DNA from: JBFJKD01 sp041600415
Lineage (GTDB): Bacteria > Pseudomonadota > Gammaproteobacteria > Pseudomonadales > Porticoccaceae
DNA length: 64,000 nucleotides
NCBI GenBank assembly: GCA_041600415.1
Contig: JBFIKF010000004.1
Coordinates: 300,560-364,559 of the forward strand
Direction of reading: 5' to 3'
Below are positions 24,359 through 34,318 of the stretch, one piece after another. The translations under genes were made by a program, and so were the position numbers. Each line of letters opens with the position of its first letter. The stretch's first letter is position 1. The notes under the pieces were generated by a model, which did no database searches, was not told the DNA's origin, and saw nothing but the letters and a program-made list of their open reading frames with translations.

Positions 24359-25510
24359 ATGAATCAGCTGTATTTTTCCGACGAACAAAATATGTTGCGC
24401 GACCAGATTCGCCGTTTTGTGGAACAGGAAATCGTGCCGCATGCCGAACCCTGGGAAGAACAGGGATTCGTGCCCCGCGAAGTACTGCGTAAGATGGGGG
24501 AACTGGGTTTTCTCGGTATTCGCTATGATGAAGAATACGGCGGCAGTAATATGAATACCCTCAGCAGCGCTATTCTTGCCGAGGAACTGGGACGCTCCAC
24601 TTTCGGTGGCTTCGCGGTAACCGTGATGGTGCATACTGATATGGCGTCGCCCCACCTGCAAAATTTTGGCAGCAAGGCACAAAAAGATCGCTACATGCCA
24701 GATTTGATCAGCGGCAAGAAAATCTGCGCAGTTGCGGTTACAGAGCCGGGCGCCGGTTCCGATGTGGCTGGCATTCGTACCACCGCAGTCGCCGACGGCG
24801 ACGACTATATACTCAATGGCAGCAAATTTTTTATTACCAATGGCGTCAAAGGCGACGTTTATTTTGTCGCGGCAAAAACCGACACAGCGGTAAAAGGCTC
24901 CCGGGGTATCAGCATTTTTATCGTAGAAAAAGGGACGCCGGGCTTTACAGTTGGTCGCGCCCTGAAAAAACAGGGCTGGCTGTGTTCCGATACCGCCGAG
25001 CTGATTTTTGATAATTGCCGTGTTCCCAGGGAAAATATTCTGGGAGAACTAAACAAGGGCTTTTACTCGATTATGCGCAACTTTCAAAATGAGCGCACCG
25101 TACTGGGCGCGCAGGCCATGGGGGAAGCGGAAAAAGCACTGGAGCTAACCCTGCGTTACGTACAGGAACGGACGGCCTTCGGGGCGCCGCTGTGGGACAA
25201 ACAGGTCATTCGCCAGCGTCTGGCCATGCTGCAAGCCAAAGTCGCGGCCGGCAAACAACTGGTGTACCACGCGGCGTGGCTGGACGCCAATGGGCAGGAG
25301 TGTGTAAAGGAAGTGTCAATGGTGAAAGCGTACTGTTGCGAACTGGTCAACGAAGTGATGTACACCTGCCTGCAGTTTCACGGTGGCTCGGGCTATCTGC
25401 GTGAAACGCCTGTGGAGCGCATGAGCCGCGACGCGCGGGTACAAAGTATTGGTGGCGGTGCCACCGAGGTGATGCTCGAGGAAATTGCCAAACGTTCAGT
25501 CATCGCCTGA
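24359..25510 (+). CDS. Acyl-CoA dehydrogenase, isovaleryl/long-chain type active site
   Basis: FAD flavoenzyme, 383 residues, that desaturates an acyl-CoA and passes electrons to ETF. Signatures: VTEPGAGSDVAGIRT and FFITNG (FAD/substrate), ERTAFGAPLWDKQ and QFHGGSGYLRETPVERMSRDAR. The usual C-terminal catalytic Glu (IYEGT) is replaced by SIGGGA (Gly365). Glu245 in NERTVLGAQ lies where isovaleryl- and long-chain enzymes keep their base. The position beside liuBCD makes isovaleryl-CoA dehydrogenase (LiuA function) the first guess; a citronellyl-type or other branched substrate is possible. 88 bp separate it from liuD. Confidence 0.85.
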   Translation: MNQLYFSDEQNMLRDQIRRFVEQEIVPHAEPWEEQGFVPREVLRKMGELGFLGIRYDEEYGGSNMNTLSSAILAEELGRSTFGGFAVTVMVHTDMASPHLQNFGSKAQKDRYMPDLISGKKICAVAVTEPGAGSDVAGIRTTAVADGDDYILNGSKFFITNGVKGDVYFVAAKTDTAVKGSRGISIFIVEKGTPGFTVGRALKKQGWLCSDTAELIFDNCRVPRENILGELNKGFYSIMRNFQNERTVLGAQAMGEAEKALELTLRYVQERTAFGAPLWDKQVIRQRLAMLQAKVAAGKQLVYHAAWLDANGQECVKEVSMVKAYCCELVNEVMYTCLQFHGGSGYLRETPVERMSRDARVQSIGGGATEVMLEEIAKRSVIA

Positions 25511-25523
25511 CAACTGCAGCCAC

Positions 25524-25553
25524 AACTGTGCAGATATTGGCATCTGCGCAGTT
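25524..25553 (+). terminator. 12-bp inverted repeat after the acyl-CoA dehydrogenase
   Basis: AACTGTGCAGAT and ATCTGCGCAGTT pair with one wobble around a six-base loop, 14 bases after the stop. No T-tract follows. It probably ends or stabilises the 3' end of the liu transcript. Confidence 0.5.
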
Positions 25554-25633
25554 TCCGCGCGGAACCAGTTGTCGTAGTCTGGAGACGAAATTTAACGTAA
25601 ATATTTTTCCTGACTTGCCGTCGCGAGCACACC

Positions 25634-26788
25634 ATGAAACGACTTTTGAAACGCTATCACCCACCGGGCACTCCCCCCGGCACCTTACTGTCGCCCCACA
25701 GCGGCGTCGCGAGCGCTTTGATCACCGTCACGGTATTTAATCCGCAGGATTTTAACGAACAAAACTTCGATGAAATCCAGTTCATGGAAAAATACTCCGG
25801 GCAAGAATGCGCCGTAAACGATAAAAACACTGCACTAAAACCTACCCAAGCGAACGAGGATGAGTGCAAGTCACCGCCAAGTGGCACTACCTGGATACAT
25901 ATTCAGGGCGCCCCGTCTGTCCAGTTTTTAAGTCTGCTGGGCGCACTATTTAACCTGCATCCACTCGCTCTGGAGGATGTTCAAAACACTGGTCAGCGAC
26001 CCAAATTTGACACCTACGAAAATCACCATTTTATTGTCACCGCACTACCAACCGTTATCGAGAACATAGTACAGACTGCACAAATCAGTGTTTTCCTCGG
26101 TGAAAATATTGTTATTACATTCGCGAATTCTGACCGCGATCCTTTTCAGATGATTCGTCGCCGGCTGCGCACTGGCGGCAATAATTTACGATCGCGGTGC
26201 GCAGACTACCTGCTGTATACCATCCTCGATCTGGTAATCGACGAAGGATTCCCGGTTCTGGAAATCCTTGCTCAGCAACTGGACGACCTGGAGGAAACCG
26301 TCCTGGCCGGCGCATCGCAGACGGCTGTGCAGCGTATTCACGAAATCAAGCGCGAACTGCTGGTTTTGCGTCGTATGCTGTGGCCGCAGCGGGAAGTGAT
26401 CAATGGGTTGCTGCGGGAAGATACGCGCTTTGTCAGCTCCCACACGCGCACTTATCTACGCGACTGCTACGATCACTGTGTGCAGGTCATGGATTTAATG
26501 GAAAACTATCGGGATATGGCCTCCAATGTTATGGATATTTATTTGACCAGCATCAGTTATAAAACGAACGAAGTGATGCGCACCCTGACTGTAATCGCCA
26601 CCATATTTATGCCGTTAACATTTTTAGCCGGCCTGTATGGTATGAATTTTGGCAATGGTAATTCCGCAGCCAGTCCATTAGCGATGCCCGAATTAAACTG
26701 GTATTACGGTTATCCCCTGGCACTCGCGCTCATGGCGCTGGTCGCACTGGCGATGATTTTTTACTTCAAAATAAAAAAGTGGTTTTAA
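25634..26788 (+). CDS. corA: CorA-family magnesium/cobalt transporter
   Basis: Pentameric inner-membrane divalent-cation channel, 384 residues. A long cytoplasmic N-terminal domain (to about residue 320, with helices LEDLEETVL and EIKRELLVLRRMLWPQREVINGLLRED) precedes two C-terminal membrane segments. The first ends in the selectivity motif YGMNFGNG, and the last residues are the basic KIKKWF. About 60 N-terminal residues before the canonical WIHIQG strand are low in similarity to the family. No M-box riboswitch is apparent upstream. Confidence 0.93.
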   Translation: MKRLLKRYHPPGTPPGTLLSPHSGVASALITVTVFNPQDFNEQNFDEIQFMEKYSGQECAVNDKNTALKPTQANEDECKSPPSGTTWIHIQGAPSVQFLSLLGALFNLHPLALEDVQNTGQRPKFDTYENHHFIVTALPTVIENIVQTAQISVFLGENIVITFANSDRDPFQMIRRRLRTGGNNLRSRCADYLLYTILDLVIDEGFPVLEILAQQLDDLEETVLAGASQTAVQRIHEIKRELLVLRRMLWPQREVINGLLREDTRFVSSHTRTYLRDCYDHCVQVMDLMENYRDMASNVMDIYLTSISYKTNEVMRTLTVIATIFMPLTFLAGLYGMNFGNGNSAASPLAMPELNWYYGYPLALALMALVALAMIFYFKIKKWF

Positions 26789-26818
26789 TCAAAACCTCTG
26801 CGCCGGATCGACACAGAC

Positions 26819-28261
26819 TCACAGGTAGGGCGAGAATAACCAACATAGCGCATCTCGAGTTCTAATCAACAGCGAGCGACTGTCCATTTCATCCAGTGTG
26901 ACAGGCCGCGCCGCAGATAGCAGTTCATCAAAGTGTCGACCCATGGTCTGCGCGAAACCCGTGTCGTAAATTTCCACGCCCAGTTCGTAATTCAGTCGCA
27001 GGCTCCGCGCATCAATATTGGCAGAACCCATCAACACGTAACTGTCGTCTATCAACAATAATTTGGAATGGGAAAAAACGCCCTGCTGATAAAACACCTT
27101 CACATTGTAGAATAGTAATTCCCAGAGCATATTGCGGGTCGCCCAGTGCACGGGGCGTAAATTACTGTTTTGCGGCAGCACAATTTCCACCGCTACGCCG
27201 CGCAGGGCAGCACTTTGCAGACAGGCAATCAGTTCCCGTGGCGGCAAAAAATATGGCGTCATCATCCGGACTCGCTGGCGAGCCGCGGTAACGGCCGCCT
27301 GCAACACCAGGGCAAGTTGGTCGAGATTTTCGTCAGGGCCATCGGCGATTACACGACATTGACTCGAACCGACCTGTAAGGGTGTCGCCGCGGGCATATC
27401 CAGCGTCCGCCCGGTGGTATATCGCCAACTGTCGCAAAATACCCCCATTAACTGCTCGACCACAGGCCCACGCAACTGAAAATGAATATCCCGCACACCT
27501 TTGCTCCCCTCGCTACCCTGATGCTCGACCAGGTGACGATCGCCGATATTCATGCCGCCGGTAAACGCCACAACCGCGTCCACAATCAATATTTTGCGAT
27601 GATTACGCAAATTGAAATTCAGAGTTGGGGGTATCAGCTTGGGTGGATTGAAGCGCACACAGGGGACGCCTTGTCGTGCCAGCAATCTGCTGACCCGTGG
27701 CCAGGCGTATTTTTCACCCATGCCATCGACCATCAGGTGCACCGCGACGCCGCGCGCCGCAGCGTTCGCCAGCGCGTCGACAAATTGCATCCCAGATGCG
27801 TCGGTATCGAATATATACGTCATCAGACACACCGTCTGCTGCGCTTGCTCGATGGCCGCAAGCATCGCCGGGTACGCCTGCTGACCGTTGTACAACGGCT
27901 TGATTGCATTGCCCGTCACCAGTGGTTGCGAGGTGATCACCTGGGCAGCGCGCTGCAAATCCGACAAATGGGTCCCTGGGTCAGTCTCGCTCCGCACAGG
28001 AGCTGCACCCGGCTGGCCACCCCGTTCAAACTCCACGAAGCGACGCGCGCGCCGCACGCCACGCAGTTCCCGGGCGCGGTGTTCAACGCGGTTCACGCCC
28101 AGCAGGTAATACAACAGCGGACCCACCAGCGGAAACAACAAACATACGCCAATCCAGCCAGTCGCGGCGCGGGAATCTCGTTTATACAGCAGGGCATGCC
28201 AGGCCGTGGCGGGCGCGATAACACCGTGCACCACCATAACCAGCAACCCCCAACTGATCAT
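26819..28261 (-). CDS. cls: Cardiolipin synthase (phospholipase D family)
   Basis: Condenses phosphatidylglycerol into cardiolipin at the inner membrane. The 480 residues start with two membrane segments (about 3-22 and 33-54), then two phospholipase D HKD motifs: HRKILIVDAVVAFTGGMN and HSKLLLIDDSYVLMGSANID. Length and double-TM architecture match ClsA. Its ATG lies 8 bp beyond the tamB stop, so tamA, tamB and cls form one transcription unit. This is notable because TamB-like proteins carry phospholipids across the envelope. Confidence 0.93.
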   Translation of the reverse strand: MISWGLLVMVVHGVIAPATAWHALLYKRDSRAATGWIGVCLLFPLVGPLLYYLLGVNRVEHRARELRGVRRARRFVEFERGGQPGAAPVRSETDPGTHLSDLQRAAQVITSQPLVTGNAIKPLYNGQQAYPAMLAAIEQAQQTVCLMTYIFDTDASGMQFVDALANAAARGVAVHLMVDGMGEKYAWPRVSRLLARQGVPCVRFNPPKLIPPTLNFNLRNHRKILIVDAVVAFTGGMNIGDRHLVEHQGSEGSKGVRDIHFQLRGPVVEQLMGVFCDSWRYTTGRTLDMPAATPLQVGSSQCRVIADGPDENLDQLALVLQAAVTAARQRVRMMTPYFLPPRELIACLQSAALRGVAVEIVLPQNSNLRPVHWATRNMLWELLFYNVKVFYQQGVFSHSKLLLIDDSYVLMGSANIDARSLRLNYELGVEIYDTGFAQTMGRHFDELLSAARPVTLDEMDSRSLLIRTRDALCWLFSPYL

Positions 28262-28269
28262 ATATGCGC

Positions 28270-31200
28270 CTATCGCTCGATGGTGTAGAACACGTCGACC
28301 CCGGTGCGATCCCCGGTTTCGGTCTGCACTTGCAGGGACTTATTGATCAGATATTGAATCTGCACCACATTACTGGCGCTGAATAACCCCGCTACGTAGC
28401 GTAAATACAGCTTGGGCGACAGGTAGCGACCCATCACCAGCGCGGCGTCCTGTAACCCATTTTGCGAATCGACGCGAATTTCATCGAGCCCCACGTTGGT
28501 ACCGATACGTTTTGCAATATCTTCCCCTTTGGACAGTCCCATACTCTGTACCGCGGATAGCAGTTGATTACTCTCCCCGGCAGAGGTCGCGCGCGCGGGT
28601 CGACCAAATAATAAATAGGACAACGTATCCGCTTCGCCCATCGCCGGCCGGGAATAAACCGAAAGCAACGGGTCCTGCAACGTGCCGCTCACTCGTACCC
28701 CCGCCACCACATCGTCCACGGTACGGGTCGCGTTGACATCAAGTCCCGGATCATCAAGCAAGCTGTCGGCAAATACCAGGCGTCCTCGCTCAATGCTCAA
28801 ATCCTGCCCATAGGCCTGATAAATGCCATCCACCACCCGCAACTCGCCACGGGCAGTGGTGAGCTTGCCCGGTGCGTCGATGACGCGAATATCCCCGGCC
28901 AACTTACCGCGCAGCCCAAACCCGTCGAAACGGATACGATCCCCCAGCGTGACCCGCACATCGGTGTGCGTTTGCCAGCGCTCTGCAACGCCTGGGGACG
29001 GATTGGCAGTGCTCACAATCTCCACATCCCGCGACGGAGCAATACTGCCTTCCGGAAGCTGTCGCGGTGCGATACGTGCCATTGGTACATGTACCTCACC
29101 ATCGATGCGCAGCACCCGGTCCCGCGCGCTGACCTTGAGGTGTGGGGACACCAACACGCGCACCTGCGGCACATCCACTGCCTCGACATCTTCACCTCTG
29201 ATCACCAGATCAGTCGGCCAGCCCTGAGTGCGATCCAGCAACGTCTGCCCCTCCAGCCGTAAAATTCCCTCCCCGGAACGCAGTTCTGCTTTGAGTAGCA
29301 ATTCATTGGTTTGGTTGCCGCTGACCTCAATACTCGCGCCTTTAATATCCAGGCCGAGGGCGGGAATTCCAGCGGCACCATCGGTCAACTCGGCGACACC
29401 ATTAAACAGGGGACTCGCCACGGTGCCGGTGATAGCCAGTTGCGCCTGTAACCGACCGGAAACAATATCCAGAGCCGGGACTAATCCGTCAAAACGCGCC
29501 AGGCTGTTTGCCCGCGCGCGTAAATCGGCAACAAGAGCTTGTTCGGACATGCTTGCGGATGGCGACCAGCCCGGTAATTGCACGGTGGCATCGAAGCTGC
29601 CATCCGTTTGCAAGGGGATATGCAGGGCGCCCTTTAGCCCTTCCGAATCCACGTTGATTTCCAGTTGGCTAACATCGAAAACAAAATCCTCAACATTAGA
29701 TGACTCGGCAAAGCGTACGGCGCCCTTTGAGGTATCCGCCTGTGCCTCCAGCAAGGTCGAGCTGCTCGCCGCGTCGTAGCTGCCACTGGCGCGCACCGCT
29801 ACCGTCCCCGTTATTTCGGAAGGTCGCAACTCAGTATTCGCCGGGACAGCGATGCGCAGGGCATCCAGGGGCAAACCTTGCCCGGATAGATTGCCTGACC
29901 AAACCCTATCCCGTTGTTGCGCCTGAGCGCACAGTTGAGCGTCCCGCTGACGCCAACACCACTGGCCCAGAGCGGACTTACCCCCACCAACTACAAACGC
30001 CCCCGGTTCTACCAACCCCCAGGTGCCCAGGATGTCCCCAGCGATATCAGCCTGTCGCAATTCCCCGCGCCACTGACGCGCCTTGCTTAATCCGGCATTT
30101 ATTGCCAGCGCCAGCTGATGGCCGACACCCTTGCCGCTGACAGTGACATTATGTGCCTCCAGCGTCCCCTTCGCGTTGATGGACAGGGTGTCAACAACAC
30201 GTCCAGACAGCATCATATCGTGCCCTGAGAACGCCACGTCGACACGCCCCCCGGGGGCTAGATCCACATCCCCGGTACTTTCGATGCGCGTCACCCGGTA
30301 GGTTCCCACCTCCATGCCACGGGCGGTCAGGGTATAAGCGATACGGGGCGTAGCGCGCAACCCGGCCATAGTACCTTCCGCGCTTACCTGACCTTTACTT
30401 CCGGGCCACAAAGAAGCGAGATCGTCGGCCTGTAAATTCCAGCGCACATTCCAGTGCGCCGCCACCTCACCGTCCACCGCCAGCGTGGCCGTCCCCGAGG
30501 TCACATTTACCTGTGTAAAGGAAAAATCCGCACCTCGCTGATGCACCGTGCCACCCAGACCCACCGGATAGCCGCGCAGGGTGCCGTCCACCCGTTCAAA
30601 ATAAATTTGATTGTGTGTCGTTGCCTCGCTCACACCGCCGTTAAGCTGGGCCACCAGGCCGATTTTCCCGGGCCATTCGGGCAGTACCGTACCCGGGTTG
30701 AGGTCTTTCCCGGACAGGTCAAAGCCCCAGGTCAATTGCGGTGCCCAGCCGATATGGCCAGTGCCCAGCAATTGCCCCTCTAGCGCATCAATCAGGAACG
30801 ACTCTACCGACAACTGCAGGCGATTGCCTTTACCCTGTAGTTTCAACGTTCCCGCGGGCAACGTGCCCTGCAGCACCGCCGCTTCGATAGCGAGCTGATA
30901 ATCATCCAGGGTGCCGTCGAGGGTAAACTGTCCCTGGGGACTGCCCGCGGCGGGGGTGCCCACCAGTGGCCATGCCAGGTCTTGCCAGTTCCCACGACCG
31001 CGAATAACCATATCGTCCTTGCTGCCAGCACCGACGTTGATGCCATCGACACTGGCGGTTACGTGGGTCTGTGCACCGGAGTCAGTGTGGTGTGCCGTTA
31101 GCTCTATCGACGTGGTGGCGCCCTGTTGCCAGCTCAGCTCGAGGCGACTGACCACTTCCCCCATTTGCGGGAGAGCGGTACTGAGGTCAGCGTCGACCCT

Positions 31201-32091
31201 GGCCCGGGTCCGATTGCCACTGGCCTGCAACTTTCCTCCCAGCGTTAGCGCAGGCCATGCTGTCTGGATCTGGTGTGGATTCACGCCCTGCAATACCACT
31301 TGCGCCTGCCACTCGGCAGTATTGAGTACGTCATTCACCGTACCGTCAATTTTTGCACTACCCTTATCATCCGCCGGGTCGCGAGCCGCACCGATCACCA
31401 ATTCCTGTTGAAAAATTAATTCCCGTAAAGTCCCGCTCAACTGTACGCTTCCTTGCAGGGCAACCACCCCGTCAGTTTCCCGGGGCGCTCGTTGCCAGTT
31501 GAGCGCAACATCCAGAGGATAATCGCCACTGGGCAGCACCTGCCCCGACGCGTTACCCACAATGCCCGCACTTTCTACCGTCATTCGTTCGATGTGAATT
31601 TCGTTACGATTTACCCGTAAATCCAGTTCCACTCGATCCACCATCGGCAGTTGAGTGTGCGGCAAACTCAGACCCGTTATTTGCACACCGCCGATCTCCA
31701 GCGCGAGTGGCAATACCAGGTCCGGCAATGTGCGCGGTGTTGTGCTGGCTGGCAGCCGCTGTGAGCCAGCCTCTGTATCTACCAGGATCACTGACACCCC
31801 ATCAATCTTGAACGCCGCTACCGCCAACACGCCTGAGAACAAACGAAGTGGTTGCCACTGCATATCAAGTTGCGCCACTTCCAGGGTCATCTGTTCGGAG
31901 TGGTAACTGAGTCCGCTTAAATGCAGCGGCCCGGCCAGACGGCCGGCAATATCCCCCACCTGTACCTGCCCGGGTAGTGCACCACTGGCCACCTGTATCG
32001 CCCACCGCAAACCGGTCTCAGACAGCAACACAAACAACATCACGGCGAAAATTATCGCCAACCCTGTAGCCACCCGTCGCAGTGTTCTCAC
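28270..32091 (-). CDS. tamB: Translocation and assembly module protein TamB
   Basis: Inner-membrane-anchored, periplasm-spanning AsmA-like protein, 1273 residues. The N-terminal anchor (LAIIFAVMLFVLLSETGLRW) is followed by a very long beta-rich groove and a C-terminal TamB/DUF490 domain with LSYLLFGRPARATSAGE and DVFYTIER at the end. It bridges to TamA in the outer membrane and is implicated in autotransporter assembly and phospholipid transport. Its ATG overlaps the tamA stop by 4 bp. Length is typical. Confidence 0.93.
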   Translation of the reverse strand: MRTLRRVATGLAIIFAVMLFVLLSETGLRWAIQVASGALPGQVQVGDIAGRLAGPLHLSGLSYHSEQMTLEVAQLDMQWQPLRLFSGVLAVAAFKIDGVSVILVDTEAGSQRLPASTTPRTLPDLVLPLALEIGGVQITGLSLPHTQLPMVDRVELDLRVNRNEIHIERMTVESAGIVGNASGQVLPSGDYPLDVALNWQRAPRETDGVVALQGSVQLSGTLRELIFQQELVIGAARDPADDKGSAKIDGTVNDVLNTAEWQAQVVLQGVNPHQIQTAWPALTLGGKLQASGNRTRARVDADLSTALPQMGEVVSRLELSWQQGATTSIELTAHHTDSGAQTHVTASVDGINVGAGSKDDMVIRGRGNWQDLAWPLVGTPAAGSPQGQFTLDGTLDDYQLAIEAAVLQGTLPAGTLKLQGKGNRLQLSVESFLIDALEGQLLGTGHIGWAPQLTWGFDLSGKDLNPGTVLPEWPGKIGLVAQLNGGVSEATTHNQIYFERVDGTLRGYPVGLGGTVHQRGADFSFTQVNVTSGTATLAVDGEVAAHWNVRWNLQADDLASLWPGSKGQVSAEGTMAGLRATPRIAYTLTARGMEVGTYRVTRIESTGDVDLAPGGRVDVAFSGHDMMLSGRVVDTLSINAKGTLEAHNVTVSGKGVGHQLALAINAGLSKARQWRGELRQADIAGDILGTWGLVEPGAFVVGGGKSALGQWCWRQRDAQLCAQAQQRDRVWSGNLSGQGLPLDALRIAVPANTELRPSEITGTVAVRASGSYDAASSSTLLEAQADTSKGAVRFAESSNVEDFVFDVSQLEINVDSEGLKGALHIPLQTDGSFDATVQLPGWSPSASMSEQALVADLRARANSLARFDGLVPALDIVSGRLQAQLAITGTVASPLFNGVAELTDGAAGIPALGLDIKGASIEVSGNQTNELLLKAELRSGEGILRLEGQTLLDRTQGWPTDLVIRGEDVEAVDVPQVRVLVSPHLKVSARDRVLRIDGEVHVPMARIAPRQLPEGSIAPSRDVEIVSTANPSPGVAERWQTHTDVRVTLGDRIRFDGFGLRGKLAGDIRVIDAPGKLTTARGELRVVDGIYQAYGQDLSIERGRLVFADSLLDDPGLDVNATRTVDDVVAGVRVSGTLQDPLLSVYSRPAMGEADTLSYLLFGRPARATSAGESNQLLSAVQSMGLSKGEDIAKRIGTNVGLDEIRVDSQNGLQDAALVMGRYLSPKLYLRYVAGLFSASNVVQIQYLINKSLQVQTETGDRTGVDVFYTIER

Positions 32092-33869
32092 AGGTCCGGC
32101 CCTATCACTACGTGCAACTGGATACCCCTGTGTTCGTTATCCCCCAGGGGCTGGGCGATATCGACCCGAATCGGACCCACCGGGGAGCGATAACGCACGC
32201 CTAATCCGATGCTCTTTTTCAGTGATTCCCCCATATCGTTAAACGCATTGCCCGCGTCCACAAACACGGCCGCGCCCCAGTTACCCCGCAAGTGACGTTC
32301 GTATTCCGCGCTGCCGACCACCAGATATTTCCCGCCAATCACTTCACCCAGCGAATTTTTCGGTCCGAGGGCCTCAAAGTCATAGCCGCGCACGCTTTGA
32401 TCGCCCCCGGCAAAAAACCGTTTCGACCCCGGCAGATCGTCGACCGCCGCCAGGGCCGTTATACCCAGTTCACCGCGCACTAAAATACGGCTGCGAGGGC
32501 CAAGGGTTTTTATCCATTTACCCGCGCCACGGGCCTGTAAAAATGTCGCGTCGGAACCCAGAGTTTCTTCCGAACCCAACAGATCGAACCCGAGGCGCCA
32601 ACCCCGGGTGGGGAACAAGCGGTCGTCGGTGTCGACACGGGTCCAGTTCACCGCCGGATACACCAACGTCGAGCGACCATCTTCGTCGCCCACCTGAAAA
32701 TCTTCCGTTTCAAAATTCAAACTCATGGTTTCCAGCCATCCGGCGCGAATCAACGTGCGTTTGGCGCTGGTATTAAGAATACGGCTGTCCCGGCTGTCCG
32801 TGGATTCGTCGATAAAACTGGAACCCAGAGCAAGCCGCTCGGTGCCCGGATCGCCCAGCGGGATCAAGTACTGAATATTTGCCACGCTACTTTTGGTGGA
32901 AAGTTTAAGGTCGGTATCCAGTAGATGACCCACGTCGTTGACTCTGCGTGCATAGCCAAAACTGGCGCGCGGCCCGGTGTCGGTGCCAAAACCCACGCCA
33001 AAGCGATAGCGATGTTGCTTGTTGGCGGTCAACTCGACGCGCACGGGGATAGTTAAATCCTGTGCGTCCTGCCGATTCGCGCTGACCGAAACAGCAGAGA
33101 AATACTGACTGTCGTTGAACCGGTTTTGCAGATCGAGCAACGCCCGCCGCCGGAACATCTGTCCGGGTTCGATCGTCACAAAACCCATCAAAAATTCGTC
33201 GCGGAAAACGGCATCCGGTGTCTGCACAAATTCAACGGGGCCGAACTTGTACTGCGACCCGGTATCCAGGTGCAGCACCACCGACACCGTGTAGGTCGCC
33301 AGATTAACCGTCACCGCACGGCGCGTGAATTGCGCATCCAGATAGCCGTTGCGCGCTGCGGTGCGCAACAACTGTTGTTTGGCGTCTTCGTAGGGCTGAT
33401 GCAAAAATACCTGCCCGACGCGAGTGGGGAATTTTTCCACCAGCTCCGTGAATACCGCCGCGCTGGCCCCCGCCCCCTCAAGCCGGACTTCGACATCAGC
33501 GACGGTAATTTCAGGTCCTGGCACAATATGGTAGCTTGCAGTGAGCTTGTCGCCATCGGCAACCAGCTCCCCGCTAACCTGCGGGCGATAGTAGCCAAAC
33601 GGCTGCAGGGCGTCTTTGATTTGCTGGGGTGCGACCACATGTAACTTGCGTACCCGGCTGGATTTCAGTTTTCCGCCGTCTTTTTCCCGGGCGATATCCA
33701 GCAACGTCATGACATTGGCCAACACAGGGCCTTCGACACCGGTGACCACCACGGTCAATTCCACGGCTTGCACGGGGGCGCTCAACCCCACCAGTAACCC
33801 TATCAATAATCTGGCGAAGCTTCTGAGAACCGGACGCTCAGAGCGCGAAAGTGGCTGGGCGCGGGACAA
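32088..33869 (-). CDS. tamA: Outer-membrane assembly factor TamA (Omp85 family)
   Basis: BamA-like outer-membrane protein with three POTRA domains (about residues 35-260) and a 16-stranded barrel. A signal peptide ends near APVQA before VELTVVV. The barrel shows the Omp85 hallmarks: FFAGGDQSVRGYDFEALGP (the VRGY/F lid-loop motif) and GLGVRYRSPVGPIRVDIAQPL near the end. No ATG is available at the 5' end. A TTG at 33869 with GGAGG eight bases upstream is preferred to a TTG at 33890, giving about 593 residues. Confidence 0.92.
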   Translation of the reverse strand: MSRAQPLSRSERPVLRSFARLLIGLLVGLSAPVQAVELTVVVTGVEGPVLANVMTLLDIAREKDGGKLKSSRVRKLHVVAPQQIKDALQPFGYYRPQVSGELVADGDKLTASYHIVPGPEITVADVEVRLEGAGASAAVFTELVEKFPTRVGQVFLHQPYEDAKQQLLRTAARNGYLDAQFTRRAVTVNLATYTVSVVLHLDTGSQYKFGPVEFVQTPDAVFRDEFLMGFVTIEPGQMFRRRALLDLQNRFNDSQYFSAVSVSANRQDAQDLTIPVRVELTANKQHRYRFGVGFGTDTGPRASFGYARRVNDVGHLLDTDLKLSTKSSVANIQYLIPLGDPGTERLALGSSFIDESTDSRDSRILNTSAKRTLIRAGWLETMSLNFETEDFQVGDEDGRSTLVYPAVNWTRVDTDDRLFPTRGWRLGFDLLGSEETLGSDATFLQARGAGKWIKTLGPRSRILVRGELGITALAAVDDLPGSKRFFAGGDQSVRGYDFEALGPKNSLGEVIGGKYLVVGSAEYERHLRGNWGAAVFVDAGNAFNDMGESLKKSIGLGVRYRSPVGPIRVDIAQPLGDNEHRGIQLHVVIGPDL

Positions 33870-34318
33870 CAGTCTGACCTCCAGGGGCAAAAGCGCGGGA
33901 TTTCGTCTTACTACCGGCGTCTTTCCTTAACGAGGCGCGGCACACCAACTTGCCCCACCGATGGCACAGGCACCCGACTATAGGTGCAGGCGCGGCCAAC
34001 CAGTTTACGTTAGCGACCTCCCAAAGTCACAGCCGGCGACTGGCTGGCCGTACCAGGAAGCGGGATAGGTTGCCTGTACATAAGGGCGGAGTGGAACCTG
34101 GGGCCGAAGTAAAATTTTACTAAACACTATTTGTCAAGATTTTTTACCCGCAATTAATGACCCTGAATTCACCATTTATATTTGATAATTGCATTTTTCA
34201 CCCCTAACTTCCCGTAATTGGTCTATACAGCTAGTGTCTGCAGTCGATCAAGTACGCAGTTTTGACCCGGACGTCGCCCATAATTACTACTAAAAATATG
34301 ATTCCAGGGGAGCACACG
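33870..34318. other. Intergenic region between tamA and the TonB receptor, divergent
   Basis: About 430 bases, strongly AT-rich from 34110 to 34240. It should contain the promoters of both tamA and the receptor gene. I looked for a Fur box and found only a weak partial match (TTGATAATTGCATT near 34182), which I do not call. Confidence 0.5.

Noticed and set aside
27482..28288. 268-codon plus-strand frame inside cls
   Set aside because: Shadow of the cardiolipin synthase, which has both HKD motifs.
34110..34250. Fur box upstream of the TonB receptor
   Set aside because: Only a partial match to the GATAAT repeats. The AT-rich context makes chance matches likely, and the receptor has no siderophore gene nearby.
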